A stretch of 64,000 bases of DNA from Desulfitobacterium chlororespirans DSM 11544 (GCF_900143285.1 NZ_FRDN01000011.1:163619-227618); one strand, 5' to 3'. Shown: positions 57,295 to 64,000, counted from the first letter of the stretch. Made by a program: numbers and translations. The notes: generated by a model not told the origin, from the letters alone.

Positions 57295-58209
57295 ATGAAA
57301 AAGATTAATCTGGAAGTGAATTTGGGCCCTTTAGCCTTGAGAAATCCCGTGCTCACCTGCTCAGGCACTTATGGCTTCGGCGAAGAATATGCTCCCTATT
57401 GTCCGGTTGATAAGTTGGGAGGAATTACTCTCAAAGGACTTACCCCGGAGCCACGCCTAGGGAATCCGTTACCGCGGCTGGCGGAGACTCCGGCGGGAAT
57501 GATCAACTCGGTCGGTCTGGAAAACCCTGGCCTCGAAGAATTTCTCCACTCCTATCTCCCCAGAGTGCGGGAGCTGCCCACTACGGTTATTGCCAATATT
57601 TCCGGATTTTCTTTACAGGACTATGAAACGATGGCCAGCGCTTTTCAATCCGGTTCGGGAATTGATGCCTTGGAAGTCAATATCTCCTGTCCTAATGTCA
57701 AGCATGGAGGGATGCATTTCGGCACCCATCCGGACAGTGCGGAAGAAGTGATTGCCTTGGTCAAAAAGAAGACGGATCTTCCCGTGATTGCCAAGTTATC
57801 CCCCAATGTTACGGATATTGTGGAGATGGCCAAAGCAGTGGAACGGGGGGGCGCGGATATCATATCTATGATTAACACTTTGCTTGGGATGAGCATTGAT
57901 ATTGAAAAACGTCAGCCCCTCCTGGCCAATAAGGTTGGCGGCCTGTCAGGGCCGGCTATTCGTCCGGTGGCGGTACGGATGGTGTGGCAAGTGGCTCAGG
58001 CGGTAAAAGTCCCGATCATCGGCATGGGAGGGATTCTCACCTGGCAGGACGCCGTGGAATTCATGCTGGCCGGGGCCAAAGCGGTAAGCATCGGCACCGG
58101 GAATTTTGTGAATCCTCTCGCTCCCCTGGAGGTCATAGAGGGGATCGAGGAGTACTGCCGCCGCCAGGGTTTTGATGCTGTGGAGGAGATAGTGGGGCTG
58201 GCTTTGTAG
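57295..58209 (+). CDS. pyrD: Dihydroorotate dehydrogenase (NAD+), catalytic subunit PyrD (class 1B)
   Basis: FMN enzyme oxidising dihydroorotate to orotate with PyrK. The catalytic Cys replaces Ser in EVNISCPNVKHGG, as in class 1 enzymes. NSVGLENPG, VIAKLSPNVTDI and IGMGGILTWQDAVEFMLAGA form the barrel sites. 304 residues from ATG 57295 (GGTGGAG upstream); ATG 57265 overlapping the pyrK stop is an alternative. Confidence 0.95.
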   Translation: MKKINLEVNLGPLALRNPVLTCSGTYGFGEEYAPYCPVDKLGGITLKGLTPEPRLGNPLPRLAETPAGMINSVGLENPGLEEFLHSYLPRVRELPTTVIANISGFSLQDYETMASAFQSGSGIDALEVNISCPNVKHGGMHFGTHPDSAEEVIALVKKKTDLPVIAKLSPNVTDIVEMAKAVERGGADIISMINTLLGMSIDIEKRQPLLANKVGGLSGPAIRPVAVRMVWQVAQAVKVPIIGMGGILTWQDAVEFMLAGAKAVSIGTGNFVNPLAPLEVIEGIEEYCRRQGFDAVEEIVGLAL

Positions 58210-58363
58210 GTTGAGGGACCGGATATAGTCCTCTGTGGTGCAGTCGGTGTCGGCAGAGGATGAAAGCGGCTGTCAGCGGTGTGGTGGATGAGTATTTTCA
58301 GAAAGTGTTGCCTTCTGTGAGTGGATAAAAGAGTAGAAGCGGCTGAAAGAAAGGAAGATGGAA

Positions 58364-59092
58364 ATGGAGCTGGAAAGAACAGTGTCGGAGAGTAATAAAA
58401 AAGTCATGGTGGCCATGGATGTGAATAGCCGGGAGAAGGCTTTAGCTCTGGCTGACCAACTTCAGGGGAGCGGCTGCTGGCTTAAAGTAGGGATGGAGCT
58501 CTATAATGCTGCAGGTGCCGGCATTATCCGGGAACTGAAGGACAAAGGCTTCCCTATCTTCCTGGATCTGAAGCTTCATGATATCCCCAATACGGTGGAA
58601 AGTGCGGTGCGGGTTCTGGCCGGGTATGGCGCCGATATGCTCACTATTCACTGCAGCGGCGGTCATGATATGATGGCCCGGGCGGTCCAGGCTACCCATG
58701 AAGTGAAAGAGCAAAAGAACGCTGAGGAGCGGATGAAGATTATCGGCATCACGGTACTGACCAGCCTTGATGAAGAGAGGTTGCAGCAAGACTTGGGAGT
58801 GGGCAGAACCTTGCCGGATCAGGTGGTTGCTCTGGCCGAACTGGGTCAAAAGGCAGGTATTGACGGGGTAGTGGCCTCGGCTCAGGAAAGCCCTATCCTC
58901 CGCCGGCATGTAGGGCCGGATTTCGTAGTCATTACGCCGGGGATTCGCCCCAAAGGCAGCGAAACCCATGATCAGGCCCGTACCCTTACCCCCAAAGAAG
59001 CCCTGGAAGCCGGGAGCTCTTATCTGGTGGTGGGCAGACCCATTACCCAGGCGGCCAATCCAAGGCAGGCCTTGGAGCAGCTTTGGGATTAA
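58364..59092 (+). CDS. pyrF: Orotidine 5'-phosphate decarboxylase
   Basis: Converts OMP to UMP. Catalytic Asp-Lys-x-x-Asp network in FLDLKLHDIPNTV. VMVAMDVNSREKAL, VITPGIRPKGSE and LVVGRPITQAANP are the substrate-binding segments. About 242 residues. ATG 58364 gives better ribosome binding site spacing than 58358. Confidence 0.95.
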   Translation: MELERTVSESNKKVMVAMDVNSREKALALADQLQGSGCWLKVGMELYNAAGAGIIRELKDKGFPIFLDLKLHDIPNTVESAVRVLAGYGADMLTIHCSGGHDMMARAVQATHEVKEQKNAEERMKIIGITVLTSLDEERLQQDLGVGRTLPDQVVALAELGQKAGIDGVVASAQESPILRRHVGPDFVVITPGIRPKGSETHDQARTLTPKEALEAGSSYLVVGRPITQAANPRQALEQLWD

Positions 59093-59241
59093 GACTTTAT
59101 TTTATTTGTAGAGCTTCGTAGAAGCGCAAATAGCAGTTGATAAAAATTAAAACAGAAATTACCCGGGTGATCGGCAGGGCGTTAAGCAATAGAGCCGAGA
59201 TTGAGCATAAAGTGTATCGATTGGAAAGGAGTCTGTAATTT

Positions 59242-59847
59242 ATGACAGTATCGAATAAATCCTTATCCCCTGAAGAGGTTTTAAACATATTCAAGGAAAG
59301 TGAAGCTTTATTGGAAGGGCATTTCCGGCTGACCTCGGGTAGACATAGCCGTCAATATATGCAATGCGCCAAAGTTCTTCAATATCCCCATCATGCAGCC
59401 CGTTTAGGGGAAGCTTTAGCGGAATCCTTCCGGGACCAGGGAATTGACTTGGTAATCGGACCCGCCATGGGGGGAATCTTGGTTGCTCATGAAGTCGGCA
59501 AGGCTTTAGGAACCAAGGCCATCTTCACCGAGCGGGAGAATGGAGAAATGAAGCTGCGGCGGGGATTTGAACTCCAACCGGGACAAAAGGTTCTGGTGGT
59601 GGAAGATGTGATCACTACCGGGGGGTCGGTCCGGGAGGTTATCGAGGTGGTTAAAGCCTATGGGGCGGAACCCGTGGGAGTAGGGGTGCTGGTGAACCGG
59701 AGCGGCGGGAAAGCTGATTTTGGAGTGCCCTTGGCCTCCCTATTGGAGATTGAAATTGAGTCTTTTGATCCTGAAAGTTGTCCTCTTTGTGCTGAAGGGA
59801 TTCCGGCTGTTAAGCCGGGAAGCCGGGCTGTGCCGGCGGGGAAGTAA
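59242..59847 (+). CDS. pyrE: Orotate phosphoribosyltransferase
   Basis: Adds PRPP-derived ribose phosphate to orotate. The PRPP loop is VLVVEDVITTGGSVREVI; GHFRLTSGRHSRQYMQCAKVLQ and VIGPAMGGILVAHEV are conserved. 201 residues. Last gene of the operon. AAAGGAG lies before the ATG and a very strong terminator follows. Confidence 0.95.
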   Translation: MTVSNKSLSPEEVLNIFKESEALLEGHFRLTSGRHSRQYMQCAKVLQYPHHAARLGEALAESFRDQGIDLVIGPAMGGILVAHEVGKALGTKAIFTERENGEMKLRRGFELQPGQKVLVVEDVITTGGSVREVIEVVKAYGAEPVGVGVLVNRSGGKADFGVPLASLLEIEIESFDPESCPLCAEGIPAVKPGSRAVPAGK

Positions 59848-59937
59848 GAGATTTTCCTTATGGTTACAGCGGTCTTTTCGTGGTCTTGTTTGATGCTGAG
59901 TGATTGGAATTGGCTGAGGTATGTAGATAGAGAATAG

Positions 59938-59999
59938 ATGCTCCCGTTAAGGCAAAAGGCTTTTTATCGCCTGTTTGCCTTAGCGGGAGCATGTTTTTT
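59938..59999 (+). terminator. Terminator of the pyr operon
   Basis: ATGCTCCCG-TTAAGGCAAA pairs with TTTGCCTTA-GCGGGAGCAT, followed by GTTTTTTA. Confidence 0.92.
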
Positions 60000-60062
60000 A
60001 GCACGTTTAGTGGAAGGAGTTCCTAAAAAGCTATCTTTCAGGAAAGAGGAGTAAAGGCTCTG

Positions 60063-60134
60063 GTGTCTAATAGTTATATAAAGGAATTTAGAGAGAAAAT
60101 TGGATTTTTAGCAATGAAGCGGATTATCAAATAG
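60063..60134 (+). pseudogene. Possible 5' remnant of a Nudix-like gene
   Basis: GTG start with AAAGAGGAG upstream encodes MSNSYIKEFREKIGF then LAMKRIIK and stops after 23 residues. The start resembles the N terminus of Nudix hydrolases (YI-x-E-x-R-x-x-IG). It may be the stump of a gene interrupted next to the cassette array. Short and uncertain. Confidence 0.3.
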
Positions 60135-60158
60135 ACACATTCGAAGTTGTTTATAGAG

Positions 60159-60242
60159 GAGGGATTACCGAAATACCATGCGGTAATCCCTCTGGAGTGG
60201 AAGAAAATGCGTATGGATGTTGCGGTAAAAAGATGTTAGATG
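60159..60242 (+). repeat. Hairpin and attC-like right half-site upstream of the first cassette
   Basis: A perfect 12-bp hairpin (60159-60170 with 60181-60192) is followed by TGTTGCGG (60219-60226) and GATGTTAGATG. The latter resembles the right half of the downstream attC-like sites (ACGTTGCGGG...ACGTT). GTTAGAT at 60235-60241 fits the GTTRRRY core exactly. No clear left core is seen, so this may be a diverged attC, a truncated one, or an attI-like site. Confidence 0.5.
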
Positions 60243-60279
60243 AAATACGGCTTGAAAGTGACTGTTTGGAGGGATAATA

Positions 60280-61308
60280 TTGGCAGATTATATTGTGGTG
60301 ATACCAATACCTAAGTTTATCATTCATGAAAACTTTAACTATTGCAAAATTGACTTTATAAGACCTTGGGCTATCTACCAAGATAATTTGTTTATTAAAT
60401 TTCCTTGGCTAGTTAATTTAGCAGAAGAGGAGCCGATAGAAGATATTACCTTTTCCGAGGGAATTATTCATATTTTTGAGGATGGTAATTCCAATAATAA
60501 TTTGTCAAAGCTTATTTCGGCATCTACAGAGATCGATGGCTCAATGTTTTTTAATTACACATTAGTGTCATTTAGAATTACAGATAATGAATTCATATTT
60601 GAAAATCCAACAAGAGAATCAGATGAGAGATTCTTTACCAGTTCAATTAGCTATATTGATTCTATATTAGATATTATCCGGGTTGATTATTGCCGGTTTG
60701 ATATTCCGCATACAGCTATAGGGTGTCCAGGTTTTATTCAGGAAATTAATAAGAGAGGTTTATTTGTCTATAGCATTACTGATGAACGAGGGCGAATTAT
60801 CGCTAGGGAAGATGAAAATGTGATAATAGTTCCAGGGGAAGGTCTGGAATTAGATGGGTTGCAATCAGATAATGTACTTAAATGTTTAGTTGAGGAAAGC
60901 TATACTCCCGATTTATTAGGAGCAAAGCTACAAAAATTACTCAGAATTTTCGGTACATGTATTACACTGCCTACGGATGAAATAAAAATACTAACTGCAA
61001 TTTTTGCATTAGATGGTTTGCTTACTCCTTCACGAGCTCAATCAGATGAATTTAAGAAGGCTGTTGCAAAGTTAATTTCTGACGATGCTTATAGTTATAG
61101 TAGTGAATTAGCGAGGTTCAGAGATTATTATAAAAATGTCCGTAATAGCTTTGTTCATCATGGACTGTCGTACGAGGAATTAGGAAGAAACCGAAAAAAA
61201 GACTTACACTATATTCAATCTCTAGTTGTAAGGCTATTGTATAAATTAGTTGAAAAGAGAAATGAGAAATTTGACTCATACTGGTCTAATCTTATAGCAT
61301 TATTATGA
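60280..61308 (+). CDS. Cassette 1 protein with C-terminal HEPN-like RNase motif
   Basis: 342 residues, AT-rich coding. TTG start at 60280 with GGAGGG 6 bases upstream. The N-terminal two thirds are not recognised. The C-terminal part (about residues 235-340) is helical, with LDGLLTPSRAQSDEF, a long helix, then FRDYYKNVRNSFVHHG. RNSFVH is an R-x4-H motif of HEPN ribonucleases, in a setting like ApeA/abortive-infection HEPN proteins. It lies within an integron-like cassette. A phage-defence role is inference from motif and context. Confidence 0.65.
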   Translation: MADYIVVIPIPKFIIHENFNYCKIDFIRPWAIYQDNLFIKFPWLVNLAEEEPIEDITFSEGIIHIFEDGNSNNNLSKLISASTEIDGSMFFNYTLVSFRITDNEFIFENPTRESDERFFTSSISYIDSILDIIRVDYCRFDIPHTAIGCPGFIQEINKRGLFVYSITDERGRIIAREDENVIIVPGEGLELDGLQSDNVLKCLVEESYTPDLLGAKLQKLLRIFGTCITLPTDEIKILTAIFALDGLLTPSRAQSDEFKKAVAKLISDDAYSYSSELARFRDYYKNVRNSFVHHGLSYEELGRNRKKDLHYIQSLVVRLLYKLVEKRNEKFDSYWSNLIALL

Positions 61309-61344
61309 TTCTGTGTTAGTTCTCATCTAGGGTGGCCGTACTTC

Positions 61345-61420
61345 ATCTAACACAGAATTCCCCGCAACTAGAGGATGATGCATGCGTTTAGGGCGCGGCG
61401 GGAACGGCGAAACGTTCTAC
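61345..61420 (+). repeat. attC-like site A (end of cassette 1)
   Basis: Left core ATCTAAC (61345-61351, exact RYYYAAC). Stem TTCCCCGC pairs imperfectly with GCGGCGGGAA. Central AACTAGAGGATGATG, right core GTTCTAC (61414-61420). TTCTGTGTTAG (61309-61319) can also pair with 61347-61357, an alternative hairpin overlapping the left core. Confidence 0.65.
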
Positions 61421-61472
61421 GAAATCATACGCAAATTACCGCGCCTCCATGCGCGGGTTGTAGGAGGACGAT

Positions 61473-61922
61473 ATGAGAGTTCTTTTAAATGAACCCAAAG
61501 GTGAGAGTTATAAAAGTCTTATCCAATTTGCGTTTGATGCATGTGACACCTTTCTTTTTATTAAACATACACAGCTATCATATAGTCAATCATTTGACAA
61601 AGTGGTAAAGGAATTAGAACCAGATTTTATCTGTTGTAAGGAACAGAACGAATGGCCTGGAACAATTTCCGTTCCAACTGCAACAGTATATTATTTTCAT
61701 ACTTCAGAGAAAAGCAAAGAGATACTTAAAGACATAACCGATTCTCTCTTTAATTGGCGCGCGCCAAACCTTCCAGATGATTTATGTTTCTTGAAAGGGG
61801 ATAAGCAGTGGCTTATAAATACATCTCATGAACGTATCTGTGATATTATCACGGAGAGTGAATCGGAACTTGAACAACTTAAAAGAATAAATGGGTTGAT
61901 ATATAGGATTGATAGCGAGTAA
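61473..61922 (+). CDS. Cassette 2 hypothetical protein, 149 residues
   Basis: Starts MRVLLNEPKGESYKSLIQFA with AGGAGG 5 bases before the ATG. I do not recognise the family. No membrane segment; mixed alpha/beta composition with several Cys and aromatic residues. A GC-rich hairpin (CCGCGC...GCGCGG, 61439-61456) lies between the cassette start and the gene and may be a 5' leader element. Confidence 0.7.
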   Translation: MRVLLNEPKGESYKSLIQFAFDACDTFLFIKHTQLSYSQSFDKVVKELEPDFICCKEQNEWPGTISVPTATVYYFHTSEKSKEILKDITDSLFNWRAPNLPDDLCFLKGDKQWLINTSHERICDIITESESELEQLKRINGLIYRIDSE

Positions 61923-61976
61923 ATTTTTTAGGGGCCGATGTCCTGTTGGCCTCTGAGTCTGGGGGCGTATGACTTC

Positions 61977-62051
61977 GTAGAACACAGAAGTTCCGCAACT
62001 TAGAATAGATGAATGCATCAAGATGCTGCGGAACTTCTCAGAACGTTATAA
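61977..62051 (+). repeat. attC-like site B (end of cassette 2)
   Basis: Left core GTAGAAC, perfect 11-bp stem GAAGTTCCGCA with TGCGGAACTTC, right core GTTATAA (62045-62051). Central region diverged from the other sites. GCGTATGACTTCGTAGAA (61965-61982) mirrors the start of cassette 2 with one mismatch. Confidence 0.65.
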
Positions 62052-62054
62052 GAA

Positions 62055-62284
62055 ATGGGACGCGGATTTCGTGAAAAAGAGCATTCGTACATGATAGGTA
62101 TTTGCCACCACATGAGCATTACGATTACCTGTCGGATTTTTCTAATCTTATATCTTATAAAGCTGGAATAGCTACACAAAAAGTTTTTAGATGGATTTTC
62201 TAGAAACACAAATGATGAATATCATCAGATTTTTGATGGTGAAGAATTTATGTTTCGGGGTGTGCTTTGGGGGCGCCCCACTTC
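62055..62284 (+). pseudogene. Cassette 3: no intact gene, possible decayed coding sequence
   Basis: The 309-bp cassette has only short frames. ATG 62055 opens a 38-residue frame ending at 62171. Another frame gives HEHYDYLSDFSNLISYKAGI and on to a stop near 62203. A third gives KKFLDGFSRNTNDEYHQIFD toward 62250. The protein-like look of successive frames suggests a gene broken by frameshifts, or chance. Function unknown. Confidence 0.35.
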
Positions 62285-62360
62285 TTATAACAGAGGAGTC
62301 CCGCAACTAGAGGATGATGAATGTGGTTGGGACGCTGCGGGACTCCTCGAGACGTTAGGT
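62285..62360 (+). repeat. attC-like site C (end of cassette 3)
   Basis: Left core TTATAAC, perfect 13-bp stem GAGGAGTCCCGCA with TGCGGGACTCCTC, centre ACTAGAGGATGATGAATGTG then GTTGGGACGC. Right core GTTAGGT (62354-62360) fits GTTRRRY exactly. Very similar to site D. Confidence 0.72.
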
Positions 62361-62426
62361 GAAATTGAAGTTTCGGAGTTTTCTTTTTGGTCTTATACAT
62401 TAATAAATGTTAAAGAGGTTTGGGTT

Positions 62427-63047
62427 ATGAGCAATGATGAGAAGTTTCAACAAAAGCTAATTCAGAAGATCGGCGAAGGAATGATGAAGGGGATAGATCT
62501 TGCTACAGGCAATGACGTTGTATCCATTAAGAAATTTGTTGATCAACAGAAAAGATTACATCCAGAACTTGAAAATGACCCTGGAGCATTAGCGGATAGA
62601 CTTATCGATAAACGTAAATGGTATGCAAGTGTTGCGAGCTTTTGTTGGGGTTGTGGGGGATGGTTTACGATAGTTCCTAATCTTGCGCATATTTGGCGAA
62701 TTCATGGAAGATTGGTGTTAACTATAGCATACATATATGGTTATGATTTAGATGATTCTGAAAGGCGAGAAGAAATTGCTTTATGCTTTGCACTCAGTGG
62801 TGGTAATGAGGCTCTTAAGAATGTGCTTAAAGAGGCTGGAATGGCTGGGGCAAAGAAGGCACTTCTAACACCAGCTATGAAAGAGATAATCAAGAAGTTG
62901 CCAAACAAAATTATTACCATTGCTGGACAGAAAAGTCTTCTCAACGTGGCGAAAGTTGTCCCTGTTGCGGGTGGAGTAGTATCAGGCGTTATGGATTTCT
63001 TCTCAACTACCGGTATTGGTGCGGCTGCGAAAAAATTTTATAGTTGA
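62427..63047 (+). CDS. Cassette 4 EcsC-family protein
   Basis: 206 residues. LIDKRKWYASVASFCWGCGG, LTIAYIYGYDLDDSERREEIALCFALSGG and the C-terminal glycine-rich VVPVAGGVVSGVMDFFSTTG match the EcsC family. Its role is poorly known; some members are linked to membranes and secretion. ATG 62427 with AGAGG upstream; the frame is open back to 62250 only by reading through attC site C. Cargo of the last complete cassette. Confidence 0.75.
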   Translation: MSNDEKFQQKLIQKIGEGMMKGIDLATGNDVVSIKKFVDQQKRLHPELENDPGALADRLIDKRKWYASVASFCWGCGGWFTIVPNLAHIWRIHGRLVLTIAYIYGYDLDDSERREEIALCFALSGGNEALKNVLKEAGMAGAKKALLTPAMKEIIKKLPNKIITIAGQKSLLNVAKVVPVAGGVVSGVMDFFSTTGIGAAAKKFYS

Positions 63048-63071
63048 CAGTAATTGGCAGCTTGCAATTTC

Positions 63072-63149
63072 ACATAACAGAGGAGTCCCGCACAACTAGA
63101 GGATGATGAATGTGGTTGGGACGTTGCGGGTCTCCTCGAAACGTTATAT
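63072..63149 (+). repeat. attC-like site D (end of cassette 4)
   Basis: Left core ACATAAC, stem GAGGAGTCCCGCA with TGCGGGTCTCCTC (one mismatch), centre nearly identical to site C. Right core GTTATAT (63143-63149). CAATTTCACATAA (63065-63077) mirrors the start of cassette 4. Confidence 0.72.
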
Positions 63150-63388
63150 GATATTTCCTTTAAGACCGCCCGTTGTCCATGGCGGGATATAGGCGAGAAC
63201 TTAATTTCGTACTTGTAGATTTATTGTTTCGTAGTGGTAGAAAGATGTGTCTTATATGCAATATAGTGTAGTTAATAGTATAGTATATTGATGGTGGTGT
63301 AATTCCTACTTACGGTAAAAAAGGATTTTATATTGCAAAAAAATCAAGGTTTATACGTTTCCACTAACCTCGAACATAAGGAGATAAA

Positions 63389-64000
63389 ATGTCAAATATC
63401 ATTGAGATAAGCGATTTTTCATTGCCCAATTTGGATGTTTTTGCTCGCCTGACGGAAACGCAGCTGCGCAACCGGTTGGAGCCGGAGATGGGCATCTTTA
63501 TTGCGGAGAGTACCAAGGTAATTGGACTTGCTCTCGACGCGGGATGCGAGCCTATTTCACTTTTGATGGAGCGCAAATACATTGCAGGGCAGGCGCACGG
63601 TATAATCAGCCGCTGCGGAGATATCCCCGTCTATACTGCCGATAGAAACCTGCTGGCAGAGTTGACCGGCTTTCAGTTGACCCGCGGTGTGCTGTGTGCC
63701 ATGCGGCGTCCTCATTTACCCAGCGTTGAGGAGGTGTGTGCCGGTGCAAGTCGGGTGGCTGTGCTTGAGAGGATTGCGGATTCCACCAACATGGGAGCCA
63801 TTTTTCGCTCGGCTGCGGCTCTAGGCATCGATGCCGTGCTGCTTACCCCTTCATGCTGTGACCCACTGTGCCGGCGTGGGGTAAGGGTGAGCATGGGTAC
63901 CATCTTTCAAGTGCCATGGGCCCGTATTGGCAGCGAGCCCTCCCAGTGGCCGCAGCAGGGCATGAAGATTCTGCGCAAGCTGGGCTTTAAGACCGTTGCC
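63389..64000 (+). CDS. TrmH/SpoU-family RNA 2'-O-methyltransferase (partial)
   Basis: Runs off the window end. N-terminal substrate-binding part (FIAESTKVIGLALDAG, SLLMERKYI) followed by the SPOUT domain: AVLERIADSTNMGAIFRSAA (motif 1, Asn/Arg) and AALGIDAVLLTPSCCDPLCR. RRGVRVSMGTIFQVPWA continues the knot. Members methylate rRNA or tRNA ribose. ATG 63389 with AAGGAG upstream. GC content is higher than that of the cassette array it follows. Confidence 0.88.
   Translation, partial: MSNIIEISDFSLPNLDVFARLTETQLRNRLEPEMGIFIAESTKVIGLALDAGCEPISLLMERKYIAGQAHGIISRCGDIPVYTADRNLLAELTGFQLTRGVLCAMRRPHLPSVEEVCAGASRVAVLERIADSTNMGAIFRSAAALGIDAVLLTPSCCDPLCRRGVRVSMGTIFQVPWARIGSEPSQWPQQGMKILRKLGFKTVA

Larger units (their letters stand above)
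60236..63143 (+). mobile_element. Integron-like gene cassette array without integrase (four cassettes)
   Basis: Four consecutive units: 60236-61414, 61415-62045, 62046-62354 and 62355-63143. Each has at most one + strand gene and ends in a roughly 76-bp palindromic site of attC layout. The start of each unit is the reverse complement of the bases just before the final core of the same unit: about 16 bases with one mismatch in unit 1, 18 with one in unit 2, 14 with one in unit 3 and 13 with one in unit 4. The region is AT-rich compared with the pyr operon. No intI gene is in the window. Confidence 0.72.

Noticed and set aside
60159..60192. Hairpin at the left edge of the array as a rho-independent terminator
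   Set aside because: Strong stem but no T run after it; the pyr operon already has a terminator at 59938-59999.
62250..62426. N-terminal extension of the EcsC-family protein
   Set aside because: Reads through attC-like site C, so it crosses a cassette boundary; ATG 62427 has a ribosome binding site.
60236..63143. Reading the palindromic sites as a CRISPR array
   Set aside because: Spacing is irregular (about 0.3-1.2 kb), genes lie between, and each site is a 76-bp palindrome with unit-specific ends rather than a short direct repeat.

Overview
The window reads as a chromosomal stretch of a spore-forming, menaquinone-using clostridial Firmicute. Gene content, gene order and codon style fit Desulfitobacterium (most like D. 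hafniense). I base this on the division/sporulation cluster murB-murA-divIB-sbp-ftsZ-spoIIGA-sigE-sigG, the ylm genes, T-box, PyrR and glycine control RNAs, and two cobalamin riboswitches. Nearly all genes run on the + strand. No rRNA, tRNA or CRISPR array was seen.

Layout. 1-5 kb: end of the peptidoglycan/division (dcw) cluster. 5-6.7 kb: non-coding repeats and a fused Phd-antitoxin/Uma2 gene. 6.8-9.4 kb: the spoIIG operon and sigG. 9.4-17.1 kb: ylmC, pgeF, a PhoP/PhoR-type two-component pair, a membrane-anchored HlyD-like protein, then yggS-sepF-yggT-ylmH-divIVA. 17.2-21.4 kb: T-box-controlled ileS and a soluble chemotaxis-type transducer. 21.5-26.2 kb: glycine riboswitch and gcvT-gcvH-gcvPA-gcvPB. 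26.3-33.9 kb: a mixed region with a second copy of a large palindromic repeat, pduL, a TetR-controlled minus-strand unit, a HI0933-type flavoprotein, a cysteine-peptidase-like protein, a MenA-type prenyltransferase and a sugar isomerase-like protein. 33.9-40.1 kb: cobalamin riboswitch followed by a five-gene NikABCDE/Dpp-type ABC transporter and a methyltransferase. 40.2-42 kb: extradiol dioxygenase and pirin. 42-44.5 kb (minus strand): a second cobalamin riboswitch, a LysR regulator and a MetE-type methyltransferase. 44.6-48.5 kb: DUF5665-like protein, YteA, lspA, rluD-type synthase and a winged-helix protein. 48.6-59.9 kb: complete pyrimidine pathway pyrR-B-C-carA-carB-K-D-F-E with two PyrR attenuators, closed by a strong terminator.

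The most unusual part is 60.2-63.2 kb. Four AT-rich units, each with at most one gene in the + direction, each end in a roughly 76-bp imperfect palindrome. These palindromes have the layout of integron attC recombination sites (RYYYAAC ... GTTRRRY). In every unit the first bases (TTNNNN plus up to about 12 more) are the reverse complement of the bases just before its own 3' site, as expected for excised circular gene cassettes. I see no integrase in the window, so this looks like an integrase-less cassette cluster (CALIN-like), which would be unexpected in a Firmicute. Cargo includes a protein with a C-terminal HEPN RNase motif (possible phage defence) and an EcsC-family protein. The window closes with a partial TrmH/SpoU RNA methyltransferase.

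Other leads are two roughly 315-bp MITE-like palindromic repeats, a second dispersed repeat family, a cobalamin riboswitch ahead of a LysR-metE-like pair, and a 22-bp inverted repeat ending on the carA ribosome binding site.
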